64,000 nucleotides of DNA from Abditibacterium sp. (lineage in GTDB: Bacteria; Armatimonadota; Abditibacteriia; Abditibacteriales; Abditibacteriaceae), in the NCBI GenBank assembly GCA_030448265.1, contig JAUJNG010000002.1, positions 310,001 through 374,000 of the forward strand. Direction: 5' to 3'. Position 1 is the stretch's first letter, and the number at the start of each line of letters is the position of its first letter. A program made the position numbers and the translations under genes. Below, piece by piece: positions 36,870-46,297 of this stretch. Below the pieces are notes generated by a model. It searched no databases and was not told the DNA's origin. It was given only the letters and a program-made list of their open reading frames with translations.

Positions 36870-37430
36870 TTAGATCGGTAGATGAGGGCGAACCGGCGCC
36901 GTCCGAGCATTGGATAAGGGACACCGGCGGCGCACTTCTTCCAATAACCATTCGTAATGAGATTTGGCCTCATTATTCACCAGTGTCCGGCAAAAATCTA
37001 CGAGAGAAAAGCCAGCACCCTGAAGCGCGTGCAATCATCGATAGCTGTGAACTGGTAAAGGTTGCGTCCTTTTTGCAGGTGTTCACTTGAACTCGATCTC
37101 CAGGAACCGGACGTGTGTAACGCCTGGACTGGCCAGAGCGAGTCGAAGGGCGCAGCACAGACACGCCATGCGCCTTCAACACCTTCCAGATCGTGCGCGT
37201 GGACAGGCGCAACTTATCTAAGCGCAACAGCTTGCGCGCCAGACCTCTTGGCCCCAGCTTGCGCGTGCGCCGCAGATGCAAGATCAACGCTTCCAGGTCG
37301 GGCGTGACCTTGCTCTGGCGCAGCTTGTGAGGACGACGGCTCAGCGAGCGCAACCCTGCTTCGCCTTGCTCCTGATAACGGCGCCACCACTTGAGCAACG
37401 TTTTCTTGGAGATGCCGCAACGGCGTCACG
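36870..37430 (-). pseudogene. Decayed IS481-type transposase
   Basis: The frame ISKKTLLKWWRRYQEQGEAGL (in-frame TGA just upstream) is an N-terminal transposase HTH. It continues through an IS481-like RYTRPVPGDRVQVNTCK, where the first catalytic Asp is Asn. One base appears missing in an A-run, because the next frame resumes as GRNLYQFTAIDDCTRFRVLAF. Further on, EEVRRRCP and then IQCSDGAG (degenerate TDNG) show more frameshifts. No terminal inverted repeats were recognised. It abuts the GH95 start on one side and truncates the YdjM-like pseudogene on the other. Limits are approximate. Confidence 0.8.
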
Positions 37431-37439
37431 TCAGCGCTC

Positions 37440-38156
37440 ATCGCGTGCGGCAGTAAATAAAACCTCCGAGGATTCGGTTAAAGCAACCGAATTCCACTTT
37501 TCGTCGCGGCATTGGCGACAATATGGCTGGCATATCCCAGTAGCAACGCCACAACGGGCGCCCATCCCGTCTACCAGACTGCGGCGTGAAAAATATTGTC
37601 ATTACCCCGATCCGGCCAGAGAAGGCAGAAGCCCGCGATGCTGATCGCTGCGACTGACGACCAGAGCAGGTAACAAGAACGGCTTGACCTGCGTGTTGGG
37701 GATTTTCAGATGCTTGATTTTCGACTCTGACGCATCCAGGTCAGGAAGCAGCGCGCCAAAAGCTGCGGCAGCAGCTAAAACGCCCAGATCGACCTGCAAA
37801 ATTTCCGGTGGTAGTGGCGCCAGAAGCCACAGCGTGCTAACGCCAAACAGGGTATGAGTCGGCCACGTCAATGGGCGCCCTTTCGCGGCAGCGAGGGTCG
37901 CACCCGATGGAGTAAAAATTTGTAGAGAGGAGGTGCTGTTGTCGAGTAAGGCGCCCAGAGGAGTTTCGCCCTGTAAGAACCGGATAACAGCGGTTTCTAC
38001 CTTGGGAGAACCATCTGCTGCATAATGCAGTTCCAGAATGGAGGTCGCAAAATGCTCAAAACCAGCCACCACAGGTGTGATGACTGGTTCGAGACTTTTA
38101 TATGACTCGCCTGGCCGCGCCCTCGCACTTTCGAACCGCTCATTTACCGTATTCAT
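37440..38156 (-). pseudogene. Frameshifted YdjM-like membrane metal-dependent hydrolase gene
   Basis: The ORF 37602-38156 carries TWPTHTLFGVSTLWLLAPLPPEIL...LPDLDASESKIKHLK...DQHRGLL, closely matching the intact gene at 38409. It then stops. DNA similarity continues after a 1-bp loss near 37617: WAPVVALLLGYASH and TKSGIRLL appear in another frame, and FYLLP after a further stop. The copy ends where the IS481 remnant begins. The Met of MTWPTH is TTG here, and a 95-residue upstream extension (from MNTVNERF) without recognised domain is fused in frame. The two copies are inverted relative to each other. Confidence 0.8.
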
Positions 38157-38408
38157 TTGAGTGCCAATAAGGTGGTTCAGGTTCTGAGCGCGAGCGTGAG
38201 ATTAGCTGCGAGTCCATGAAGTCTGAAGTCCAAGCGTCAGTGACTTGACCTCTTTTGTCTCTTCCGCGACTTGTTTTCTCACACTGCGCCTGTCCAATGT
38301 TTTACCGTGCAACTGCGTTACTACTCGAAAACATGGTCCGATCTATATCCAAACTCATAATCTCGGCAGCATTTGCCATTCTGCCTTCGGCCGAAGAAAG
38401 GAGGTGAC

Positions 38409-38933
38409 ATGACATGGCCCACACACGCATTGCTTGGCATCAACTCGCTTTGGCTGCTGACTCCCCTGCCACCAGAACTCCTCCTCTACGACTTCGGCAC
38501 CTTGTCTGCGTGCGCAGTGTTAGGCGCACTTTTGCCCGACCTTGACGCTTCAGAATCCAAGATCAAGCACCTAAAAATCCTCGGCACCAACTTCAAGCCA
38601 TTTCTGCTTCCGGCTCAAGTTGTCCATCGCACCGATCAACATCGTGGTTTGCTGCACTCGCTGTGGGGATTAGGCATGGCCATTCTGATTGTTGCACCCG
38701 TTGCATTTTGGATTGGTTGGGCGCCGGTTGTTGCTCTTTTGTTGGGTTATGCCAGCCATTTGCTCGGCGACTCGGTGACGAAGAGCGGTATCCGATTGTT
38801 GTATCCATCCAAAGTCCGTTTTTACCTTCTACCGCCTGGCTTTCGCTTCACAACCGGGACGTTCGCAGAAGAAGCGTTGTTAGTGCCACTGGCGCTCTTG
38901 GCTTCAGCCCTGCTATTGAGCAGCCTGTTCTAA
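38409..38933 (+). CDS. YdjM-like membrane-bound metal-dependent hydrolase
   Basis: A 174-aa inner-membrane protein of the YdjM/DUF457 type. The start is ATG 38409 (MTWPTHALLGIN), behind an excellent AAAGGAGGTGA; the track's TTG 38373 is rejected. Conserved polar motifs THALLG, LLPDLDASESKIKH, DQHRGLLHSL and YASHLLGDSVTKSGIRLLYP supply the His/Asp metal ligands. Hydrophobic segments lie near 13-45, 85-120 and 160-174. Members are induced in DNA-damage or phospholipase-related settings in some bacteria; the function is not established. It is probably monocistronic, with a decayed inverted copy 250 bp upstream. Confidence 0.85.
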   Translation: MTWPTHALLGINSLWLLTPLPPELLLYDFGTLSACAVLGALLPDLDASESKIKHLKILGTNFKPFLLPAQVVHRTDQHRGLLHSLWGLGMAILIVAPVAFWIGWAPVVALLLGYASHLLGDSVTKSGIRLLYPSKVRFYLLPPGFRFTTGTFAEEALLVPLALLASALLLSSLF

Positions 38934-38976
38934 GCAACTAAATCCTCCTCCTGAATCGGGACTTATCTTGAAATAA

Positions 38977-39696
38977 TCAATTACTCGCCTTGATTTGAGG
39001 ACGTAAATCAACCCAGAAGTGCCGCAAATGCAACGGAGAGATCTCGAATGAGCGATTGAGGCGGTGGTCGAGATGGCTGGTGCACCCTTGCCAGTGAGTG
39101 TGCAAGCGGTTGAGATTCGGCAGTCCACGAGACGCCGTGTGGGTGTTCACTTCGTTCCAAATCGCATCGAAAGTAGACGATTGCACGTAACCGATCATGG
39201 TAGCCCATGCCGAACCATCCCCATAACGATGAGATTGAGCCTGAAAACGAACGATTCCCTGAGTGACATACTTTTCGTTGAGCAAATGTGTTCTGGACGG
39301 TGGCTCACCGAGCCGTTTGCACTCGACATCTAACACCTTTTGCTTCCAACGCATTCGCGTTTCTTGGGGATCGATGAACCGCCAACGGATGTCGGGACGC
39401 TTCTTTTCGTATTCTCTGTCACCTTGATTTGCGCGGTCACGTCCTGCCAACCCGTCGTAACCAGGAGTCGTCACACCGCGCGCCGTGCCGCGTTCATTGA
39501 CTACATCATGGAGATGACCTGAAAGACACAGGCTGACTTCCACTTCGTCGTCGGGAAAATTGGCATCAGCACGCGCTTCGGCTTGCAAACGCTCCAACGC
39601 TTCCAAAATAAGTCCCAGAGCGAACTCGGCTTGTTCATCCCACGAACGCACTTCAAAGACAAGCAGCGGTCGGGGCCGCGAAGGAGGGAGAGACAT
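38977..39696 (-). CDS. Putative PD-(D/E)xK nuclease, restriction partner of the Eco57I-type methylase
   Basis: A 239-aa protein without a family I can name. Residues about 95-150 have a PD-(D/E)xK-like layout: RPDIRWRFID supplies a possible Asp, KVLDVECKRLG gives the E-x-K, and a conserved-looking YVTQGIVRFQ then ATMIGYVQSS follows, as in many such nucleases. It starts 2 bp after the methylase stop (TAACGATG), so the two are translationally coupled. The best reading is a small nuclease subunit of a two-gene restriction-modification system. The nuclease call rests on motif pattern only. Confidence 0.55.
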   Translation of the reverse strand: MSLPPSRPRPLLVFEVRSWDEQAEFALGLILEALERLQAEARADANFPDDEVEVSLCLSGHLHDVVNERGTARGVTTPGYDGLAGRDRANQGDREYEKKRPDIRWRFIDPQETRMRWKQKVLDVECKRLGEPPSRTHLLNEKYVTQGIVRFQAQSHRYGDGSAWATMIGYVQSSTFDAIWNEVNTHTASRGLPNLNRLHTHWQGCTSHLDHRLNRSFEISPLHLRHFWVDLRPQIKASN

Positions 39697-39698
39697 CG

Positions 39699-42600
39699 TT
39701 AATTACCGCTCCTTTGAGACGCCAGGGCTTCTTGTTGATTCCAAACCTGAACCAAGGTCGCTTCCGCATCTTCACGGGCCGCCGAGGGAGTCCAGAGACG
39801 TTGTTCGTTGCGCTTGACGATGAGAATATCCGAACCGCTGACGATGCGGGCCAACCCCTCGACGTAGATTTGCCTTGATCCAAAGGGCATTTGAGAGGAG
39901 CGATCCAAAAGGCGCAGAACCTCATCCCACTGTGCCATCGGTTCGCGTTTCCACGTCTCACGTTCCTCACGGTAGCAAATCCCGAATCGCACCGCGAGAA
40001 CGGCGGGGCGTAAGCCCTCCGCAACGCGCCGCGTCGCGATAATTTGCCAGCCCATTTCGGTTTCTTCGCCAAGATGCGTGTTCCAAAACTCGCTAAATGC
40101 GCGCAGATAAAGGTTCAAGCTGGCTCTCGATTCGTCCGCGTCCAGTTCGTCGGCGAAACCAGCGGACGGGGCGTCATTGGATATCGAGAGTGGTTTGAGC
40201 GCCTCGCTTTCAACCCCGTTGTAAAACAAGTCGAGTCCAACTTCACAGAGATCGTGCACTAAATCACGCTCGGCGGTGCTCAATCCATACAACCTGAAAA
40301 CCGCCTCATCAAGTTCGTCTTCCAGATGGCGTAAGTTCTCTTGTGCTTCGGTAGAAAACAGCAGAGTTTCATCTTCGATGGCGCGAAGCTGATCGACGAT
40401 CTGCACTATACGCGCTTTCAATTGGCGCCCTTTAGCATCCTCGTGCGGCAAGCAAAACGGGAACTGCCGGAATTCGTTGAGGATGATCTGTTCGTGCCAA
40501 ATGCCAAATTTATTGTCCGAAAGAAAGAAGTAGTAACGCGCCAGCGATGACCACAAAACTCCCAACGCAACCTTTGCTACGTCAAGGCTTGCATCATCAT
40601 CGTGTATAGGAAACGAATAAATTGAGTGGCGAGTGGCGTAAGGTTCGGTTTCGAGGCGAGCGATAATTTGGCAGAACTTCTCCTCGACGCGCGACGGCGC
40701 GCCCTTTATCAACAATCGCGTATTCTCGAAAAGTCTCGCTTGTCGTGGGCGGGATAAGAATGAGGGAGGCTCTTTTAAGTCCGTCTCGGAGTGCATTCCG
40801 TAACTCTTGAAGTATTTGACTGGCAACTCATTCAATCGATCTGCCCACTCAGGGCGCACCTCTCTATCTCCTGCTTCCTTGAAACCTTCTCCACTTTCGC
40901 CGCGCAGAAACGAATGAGACTGCAACGTCGGTTGTAATCGAAGCAAGCTCAAAAGAGCCGCATCGCGGTGATTGCCCCACCAATACACCTTCCACAAGCG
41001 GTCGTCGGCCAAAAGGTCGCTTTGGGGCACAGTTTTCAAGTCGGCGCGCGAAAGCACTACGACGCGATCTTTGCCGATTAAAGCCGTTTTCTTGGCTGAC
41101 CAGTATTCAACGAGGCTTTCTCCTTCTCCTTTGCTCCACACAATGGATGCAAACGGAGCAATAGCACCCGAAAAGAACAAATCGCGCACATGAACAAAGT
41201 TGGTGACTTGATGCAATTGGACATGGCTTAACCAATGATGGCGAAATTCACGCGACTTCTCGCCTTGCTTGAGCAGCACACCCGTTGAAACCAACAGGCC
41301 ACAGCGTCCACCTTCGCGCAATAAATCAAGAGCACGATGGATGAACTGCTGGGACGGCTCATTGTCTCCAACGGGCAGGTCGCGTGCTTTGCACCACGCC
41401 AAAGCCACGCGCGAGATTTGTTTTTGGCCTTTACCCGAATCACCCCAAGGGGGGTTGCCAACCACGACATCGGCACAATTGGAAAGGAACTTTCGCTGCA
41501 CTTCGGGATCGAGCGTGGCCGCTTCCACATCGAAGGCGTTTGCAGCCAGCACAATGTCGAAATCCAATTCGCCTTTAGGCCGTCGGTCGTTGTAGAGCAA
41601 GTGCGGCAAACGCGGATGTTCTCGAATCGCTGGCGGTTCTTGAGAATGCAGAAAGGCCAGATACAAACTAAATGCTGCGACTTGGGCAGCGTGAGGATTG
41701 ATTTCGATGCCAGCGATTTGATTTTTAAGGATGTCAAGCAGTTCGTCGCGCTCTAAAACCGCGCCGCGTTGCGCGGCCTGAAAGCGCACGATGCGCCGGA
41801 ACGCTTCAACCAAAAAAATTCCCGAACCAGCCGCCGGATCGAGAACACGGGGCTGAGTGGCTAAAATTTGTGGCGTCAAGGTCTGCGACAGAACCCATTC
41901 GACTAAGGTCGCAGGCGTGTAATGGCTTCCCGCATCACGCCGTGCATTGGCCTTGAGGCCATCGCGCACGCCGGTTTCGGTGTGATAGAACTCTTCGTAG
42001 ATGCTTGAAATGAGTTCGATGGGCACGATGCGAAAATCGTAGGCCCAAAAGAACAGGCTTTCTTGTCCCGCTTCCTCGCCACACAAGAAGCGCCGTAGCA
42101 GTTCCAAGTGTTCGGCTTGAACGACCTCGCGTTCGTTGGGAGGTGATGGGAAAATGTCGCCGTGAAATGTGGCGTCCAAATAGTCAAAGAGTCTGTAAGT
42201 GAAATCTCGATCATGCAGCACTTTCAAATAAAGCCGCGCTTCCATCTCCGGATCAACGAAAGGTTGTTCTGTCGGAGCATCCAGTAAAGCGATCCATTCG
42301 GGACGTTCCTGTGCTATTTCATAGAAATCTTCGGGCAGCAAGATTTGCCGGTCTTCAAGGTAACGAATGAAAATGGAGCGTCCAATCAGGGCGTGAGCGT
42401 GTTCCAGCTGCAACTTCGGCCCATTTGCGCCATCCATCAAGCGTCGACGCACAACTTTCAGATGGCGAATCAACGACTCGTCTGCGCGGTTGACCGCTTT
42501 GCCCAGCTCATTCCCCTCGAAAACCAACCCCGACTCGATTTGTTCACGCGCGAAGCGAGCCAGTTTCTCGGTCACTTCCGCCAATGAGCGTGCCACCTCC

Positions 42601-42986
42601 AACAAGCGCTTTTCGCGGACATCTTCTGTGTGCGCTATGGGTTGACTTCCCAAATCGTAAACCGCGATTTCGCCAGGACTCGCCAAAAACAATAATCGGG
42701 GACGGGCCATACACCAAACCTGATTGAAAACGCGACGCACCGCGTCATCACCCGCTGATTCTTGACGTGCGAAGACCACAACTGGATTGTTACCTACAAA
42801 GAGAATGCGCTCCGCTCCAACTTGAGCCGCCAACGCCAACCATTCTCCCTTGTCCAACCAATCCTCACTTGAGATCGCGGGCGCCTCACCGTGACCGTTG
42901 GGGCGAGAAGTCGCTTCCCACAATGCGCCACCTTCAAAGTCCAAAAGGTGGTAAGTGGCCTGAAGCAGATCAATCGAAGCATCCAT
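39699..42986 (-). CDS. Eco57I-type N6-adenine DNA methyltransferase (type II/IIG-like)
   Basis: 1095 aa from ATG 42986 (GGGG just upstream; GTG 43001 also possible). Motif I is PRVLDPAAGSGIFLVEAF (about residue 380) and motif IV is VVVGNPPWGDSGKG (about 511), the gamma-class N6-adenine methylase order. The N-terminal 300 residues resemble the variable region of large type IIG/BREX-like enzymes (ERILFVGNNPVVVFARQ); no clear N-terminal PD-ExK nuclease is visible. The C-terminal 400 residues probably hold target recognition. It may methylate host DNA with the 239-aa downstream protein as cutting partner. No BREX or DISARM helicase genes are nearby. Confidence 0.87.
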   Translation of the reverse strand: MDASIDLLQATYHLLDFEGGALWEATSRPNGHGEAPAISSEDWLDKGEWLALAAQVGAERILFVGNNPVVVFARQESAGDDAVRRVFNQVWCMARPRLLFLASPGEIAVYDLGSQPIAHTEDVREKRLLEVARSLAEVTEKLARFAREQIESGLVFEGNELGKAVNRADESLIRHLKVVRRRLMDGANGPKLQLEHAHALIGRSIFIRYLEDRQILLPEDFYEIAQERPEWIALLDAPTEQPFVDPEMEARLYLKVLHDRDFTYRLFDYLDATFHGDIFPSPPNEREVVQAEHLELLRRFLCGEEAGQESLFFWAYDFRIVPIELISSIYEEFYHTETGVRDGLKANARRDAGSHYTPATLVEWVLSQTLTPQILATQPRVLDPAAGSGIFLVEAFRRIVRFQAAQRGAVLERDELLDILKNQIAGIEINPHAAQVAAFSLYLAFLHSQEPPAIREHPRLPHLLYNDRRPKGELDFDIVLAANAFDVEAATLDPEVQRKFLSNCADVVVGNPPWGDSGKGQKQISRVALAWCKARDLPVGDNEPSQQFIHRALDLLREGGRCGLLVSTGVLLKQGEKSREFRHHWLSHVQLHQVTNFVHVRDLFFSGAIAPFASIVWSKGEGESLVEYWSAKKTALIGKDRVVVLSRADLKTVPQSDLLADDRLWKVYWWGNHRDAALLSLLRLQPTLQSHSFLRGESGEGFKEAGDREVRPEWADRLNELPVKYFKSYGMHSETDLKEPPSFLSRPRQARLFENTRLLIKGAPSRVEEKFCQIIARLETEPYATRHSIYSFPIHDDDASLDVAKVALGVLWSSLARYYFFLSDNKFGIWHEQIILNEFRQFPFCLPHEDAKGRQLKARIVQIVDQLRAIEDETLLFSTEAQENLRHLEDELDEAVFRLYGLSTAERDLVHDLCEVGLDLFYNGVESEALKPLSISNDAPSAGFADELDADESRASLNLYLRAFSEFWNTHLGEETEMGWQIIATRRVAEGLRPAVLAVRFGICYREERETWKREPMAQWDEVLRLLDRSSQMPFGSRQIYVEGLARIVSGSDILIVKRNEQRLWTPSAAREDAEATLVQVWNQQEALASQRSGN

Positions 42987-43214
42987 AACGCCCCAAAACA
43001 CACCCGTAAAAGCGGTTTCACTGCAACCAGATAAGACAGTGGGTCGAAGGTATCCCCAATGACATACGTAACAGACAAGTGTTTTGGCTATTGGGATTTT
43101 ACCTGATTTGGCCTTTGGACAACCAGAACGTAGAACGGCCCAGTCCGTGGAATTTTGCCCGAGGTAATCGAAGACATTTATCTATAATCTCCTTGTTGAT
43201 CAGTAGGACATGGG

Positions 43215-43742
43215 TTACGGCTTTGTCTTAGTTCCACCAACCAGTGCAATCAAACCATTGAAGACGGCAACGATGCCTTTTTGCAGAAGCGCGAAGCCTT
43301 GTTTCAGAATCTGGTTTCCCAGATTGGTGATGAAGCCACGGAACAACTTGCCCGCCTCGCCAGGGATGAACGCTGACAGGAGATAAAAGACAAAGAAGAC
43401 TACCAGCAATCGACCACAGATTTCGATGAGCCAGACGAAGGGACTGCCATAGCCTGTTACGCCTCGAAACGAACCGCCAGCCCAACCTACCAAGCTTGGA
43501 ATAATCCATAGTAGGGATAGCGATAAACCTCCGAGAACAAGCAAATGGGTCAACCAACCCAGCGGTATGTAGGCCGCTGGATCAGTCAAGGTCGTTGAGC
43601 CGCATTGCCCGCAAACGCTAGCACCAGGCGGATTCAAGTGCCTGCGCCGCGCGTTACAGAGCCTGCCACCAAACGAGCGGCCACACGAGGTGCAGAGCGG
43701 CCCATCAGCAGAGATTCGACGGCATTCTAAACAGTAACGGAT
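43215..43742 (-). CDS. Double zinc-ribbon membrane protein with unclear start
   Basis: The track lists 140 aa from an internal start (43637), but the frame stays open upstream and encodes a first zinc ribbon: CLECRRIS...CTSCGRSF, then LCNARRRHLNPPGASVCGQCGS. No ATG/GTG/TTG is available in frame after the upstream stop. GAGGAG sits 6 nt before an ATC codon (43742) and overlaps an out-of-frame ATG that hits TAG after six codons, so either a rare start or a frameshift must be assumed. Two or three membrane helices follow (LLVLGGLSLSLLWIIPSLVGW, LLVVFFVFYLLSAFI). It is divergent from the TraG-like ATPase. Function unknown. Confidence 0.55.
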   Translation of the reverse strand: MRYCLECRRISADGPLCTSCGRSFGGRLCNARRRHLNPPGASVCGQCGSTTLTDPAAYIPLGWLTHLLVLGGLSLSLLWIIPSLVGWAGGSFRGVTGYGSPFVWLIEICGRLLVVFFVFYLLSAFIPGEAGKLFRGFITNLGNQILKQGFALLQKGIVAVFNGLIALVGGTKTKP

Positions 43743-43848
43743 GGCATACTCCTCGGCACGCGCAACGTGCGATGATCTCGATCAAACTTGATCTGGCAAG
43801 AACTAAAACGCACCCCAAATTTTACTTCAGCGGAAGGTGGAATCGATA

Positions 43849-45375
43849 ATGCTGACACGGATTGTCGAGAATCTTTTGATGGGCGCATTCAACCGCGCTC
43901 AAGATCGGCGAGAAGTTCAAACCCCGCCTCCAGAGCCGGTTCCCGTAGCCGTGCCTCCTCCAGACTTCGCGGTTCTGGGCCACATCATTCCTACTGATGG
44001 CTCATCGAGACGAGAGCCAGTAGCGCTCTCTCCCGAAGCGCGGCGTCGGCATCTTTATATGCTGGGGGCGACCGGCACCGGCAAGACGAACCTGCTGCTG
44101 CGCCTAATCGAGTCGGACGTTCAGAACGGTCAGGCTTTTTGCGTGATCGACTTGCGGGGTGATTTGGTTGACCGTGTTTTGCTCCGCTTGGCTGCGACCG
44201 CGCCGCCCGAAGTCTGGCGCGAGCGGCTGCTGTTGCTTGACCTGCGAAACACCCAGCACGTCGTCGGCTTCAACCCACTCGCCGAAGAAGGCGAGGCTCA
44301 TGGCCGTGCCCTTCATCTTTTGTCAGTTCTCAAGCACCAATCCGATTCTTGGGGCGTGCAACTTGATGAAACGCTTCGCAACTGCTTGCTCGCGCTGGCC
44401 GAAACCAAGTGGTCGCTGTTGGAAATCGAGCCGCTGCTCACCAACGTTACTTTTCGCGCTCAGGTGATGGAGCACGTTTCTGACTCGCGGGTGCGTTCCT
44501 TCTTCGGTCGCTATGACGCCCTTTCCACTTCCAATCAAGCGATGTGGTCTTTGGCCGTCCTCAACAAGATCACTCCTCTGCTGTCGATTCCGGCACTGCG
44601 CCTGATGTTCGGACAGCGCCAGACGTTTTCCTTTCGCACCCTTCTCGACCGGCAGCCAGGCATGATCGTGCTGGTTTCCCTCGCTGTTGACCAACTTCAT
44701 GAAGCGGCGCGTCTAACAGGCGGCTTGCTGGTGAGCAGCTTTCAAACGGCCATCATGTCGCGGGTCGATCAGCCGGAAGCGCAGCGGGTGCCGGTCAACC
44801 TCTATATCGATGAGTTCGAGAGCATGGCGAGTGACCGCTTCGAGGCGATTGTTTCCGAAGGGCGCCGCTTCGGGCTGGGGCTAACGCTCTCGCATCAAAA
44901 TATCTCCCAACTTTCATCCAACCTGCGCCACGTTCTTCGCAACAACGTCCACACCCAAATTTACTTCCAGACCGGAGCACTTGACGCGGCTGATTTGGCT
45001 AAAGAAATTAGCGGCGAGCAGAGCAGCGATGAGGTGCGAGCTACCTTGATGTCACAGGGTGTGGGGCAAGCCTATCTGGTGCGGCGTGGCCAGCCCAGCG
45101 CCCGTTTGCAGGTGTTGCATTCGCCTGACCCGCGCGTGAGTCAGGAGCAGGTGCGGGAGATGCGTGAAGGGTCCTTTTCCACCTACGCTCGCCCTCGGGA
45201 GGTCGTTGACAGCGAAATCGCAGAGCGTGAGCGTGGGTATAGTGGAGTCGTAACATCCTCGAAATCAGCAGCGGAATCGCCTCCTGCCTACGAGATCCGT
45301 CACAGCAAGAAAAAGAGTTTCAAACCCTCGAATCCCGATGAGGATTCTGGCAAAGGCGGCAATCATGAAGCTTGA
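43849..45375 (+). CDS. TraG/TraD/HerA-like DNA-translocating ATPase
   Basis: 508 aa from ATG 43849 (AAGGTGG about 9 nt upstream; GTG 43837 is less likely). Walker A is MLGATGTGKTNLLLRL (about 72-87) and Walker B VNLYIDEFESM (about 315), followed by the SEGRRFGLGLTLSHQNISQL segment typical of type IV coupling proteins. There are no N-terminal transmembrane helices, so this is a soluble form. In conjugative elements such ATPases pump DNA; here no relaxase or mating-pair genes are visible. It overlaps the replication-relaxation gene by 11 bp, so the two form one unit. Confidence 0.84.
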   Translation: MLTRIVENLLMGAFNRAQDRREVQTPPPEPVPVAVPPPDFAVLGHIIPTDGSSRREPVALSPEARRRHLYMLGATGTGKTNLLLRLIESDVQNGQAFCVIDLRGDLVDRVLLRLAATAPPEVWRERLLLLDLRNTQHVVGFNPLAEEGEAHGRALHLLSVLKHQSDSWGVQLDETLRNCLLALAETKWSLLEIEPLLTNVTFRAQVMEHVSDSRVRSFFGRYDALSTSNQAMWSLAVLNKITPLLSIPALRLMFGQRQTFSFRTLLDRQPGMIVLVSLAVDQLHEAARLTGGLLVSSFQTAIMSRVDQPEAQRVPVNLYIDEFESMASDRFEAIVSEGRRFGLGLTLSHQNISQLSSNLRHVLRNNVHTQIYFQTGALDAADLAKEISGEQSSDEVRATLMSQGVGQAYLVRRGQPSARLQVLHSPDPRVSQEQVREMREGSFSTYARPREVVDSEIAERERGYSGVVTSSKSAAESPPAYEIRHSKKKSFKPSNPDEDSGKGGNHEA

Positions 45376-46288
45376 TCCAGCCCTGTCGTCGGCGCCCCAA
45401 GCGCCCGATAGCACGAAAGAGGGAGCAGCCAAAAAACAGCGGCGCGAACCGCGCAGCCGCTTCAAACCGCGCGCTGAGGCGGGTATGCGGTTGGAAGAGC
45501 GCGACGAACAGTTGCTCTGCGATCTTTTGTTACACCGTGCGATGTCCCGAGGGCAAGTGCAGACGCTCTATTTCACATCGCTGGTGCGCTGCAACGCGCG
45601 GATGCGCCAGCTTTTCGACCATCGCTTTGTAACGCGATACTACTCGCCTATCGCCCCATTTGGTGCTCAGGCGATTTACATGATCGGAAAAGCCGCTTTA
45701 CCCCTCGTCGCGCGACGGTTGGAGATGGACCTGCCGGAAGCGGCTCGGATGGCCCGCTGCGGTCATACGCCCACTTTCATCGAGCACACGCTGGCGACCG
45801 TGGACATTTATATCGCCTTTCGTCAGGCACTGGAGGAGCGCAATGGTGTAGAGATGGAACGCTGGCTGCCCGAAGTGCAGTGTCGCCATGAGTGGGAAAT
45901 TCGGCCTTCGGCGGGTGGAAAGTGGCGAACGGAAACTTTCAAGCCGGACGGATTCGTTCGAATGGCGCGCAAGGGCGGCGAGTATTTCAACTTCTTCATC
46001 GAAACGGATTTAGGCCACACCTCATCGAAGCAGTTCTTGGGCAAGCTGATGACGCACCAACGCTACTTGGAAAGCGGTTTGTTCCGTGAGGTTTACGGAA
46101 GTGAAACGTTCAAGACACTGGTGATTACGACAGGAGAACGCAGACTTCGTAATCTCATGGAATTAGTGTCAGCTCAGAACAGCGCACTTTTTTGGTTTTC
46201 GACGCTGAAAACTGTGAGGGGAAGCGAGATTTTAAACGCGGTTTGGAATGCCCCACTATTAGATGTTCCTGTAGCTCTGATTCGTTGA
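45365..46288 (+). CDS. Replication-relaxation family protein
   Basis: 307 aa from ATG 45365, overlapping the ATPase gene end by 11 bp. The winged-helix start (LEERDEQLLCDLLLHRAMSRGQVQTLYF...RCNARMRQLFDH) and the QAIYMIGKAALPLVARRL and HTPTFIEHTLATVDIYIAF segments match the replication-relaxation family, found on plasmids and integrative elements next to TraG-like ATPases. The C-terminal part (EYFNFFIETDLGHTSSKQFLGKL) looks nuclease-like in such families, but I see no full catalytic set. Presumed role: element replication or DNA processing. It converges with the small gene at 46298, leaving a 9-bp gap. Confidence 0.82.
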   Translation: MKLDPALSSAPQAPDSTKEGAAKKQRREPRSRFKPRAEAGMRLEERDEQLLCDLLLHRAMSRGQVQTLYFTSLVRCNARMRQLFDHRFVTRYYSPIAPFGAQAIYMIGKAALPLVARRLEMDLPEAARMARCGHTPTFIEHTLATVDIYIAFRQALEERNGVEMERWLPEVQCRHEWEIRPSAGGKWRTETFKPDGFVRMARKGGEYFNFFIETDLGHTSSKQFLGKLMTHQRYLESGLFREVYGSETFKTLVITTGERRLRNLMELVSAQNSALFWFSTLKTVRGSEILNAVWNAPLLDVPVALIR

Positions 46289-46297
46289 GGGCGAGGC

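Noticed and set aside
39699-42986. BREX (PglX) or DISARM locus
   Set aside because: The methylase resembles such large enzymes, but none of the other core genes (PglZ, BrxC, helicases, DUF1998) is present.
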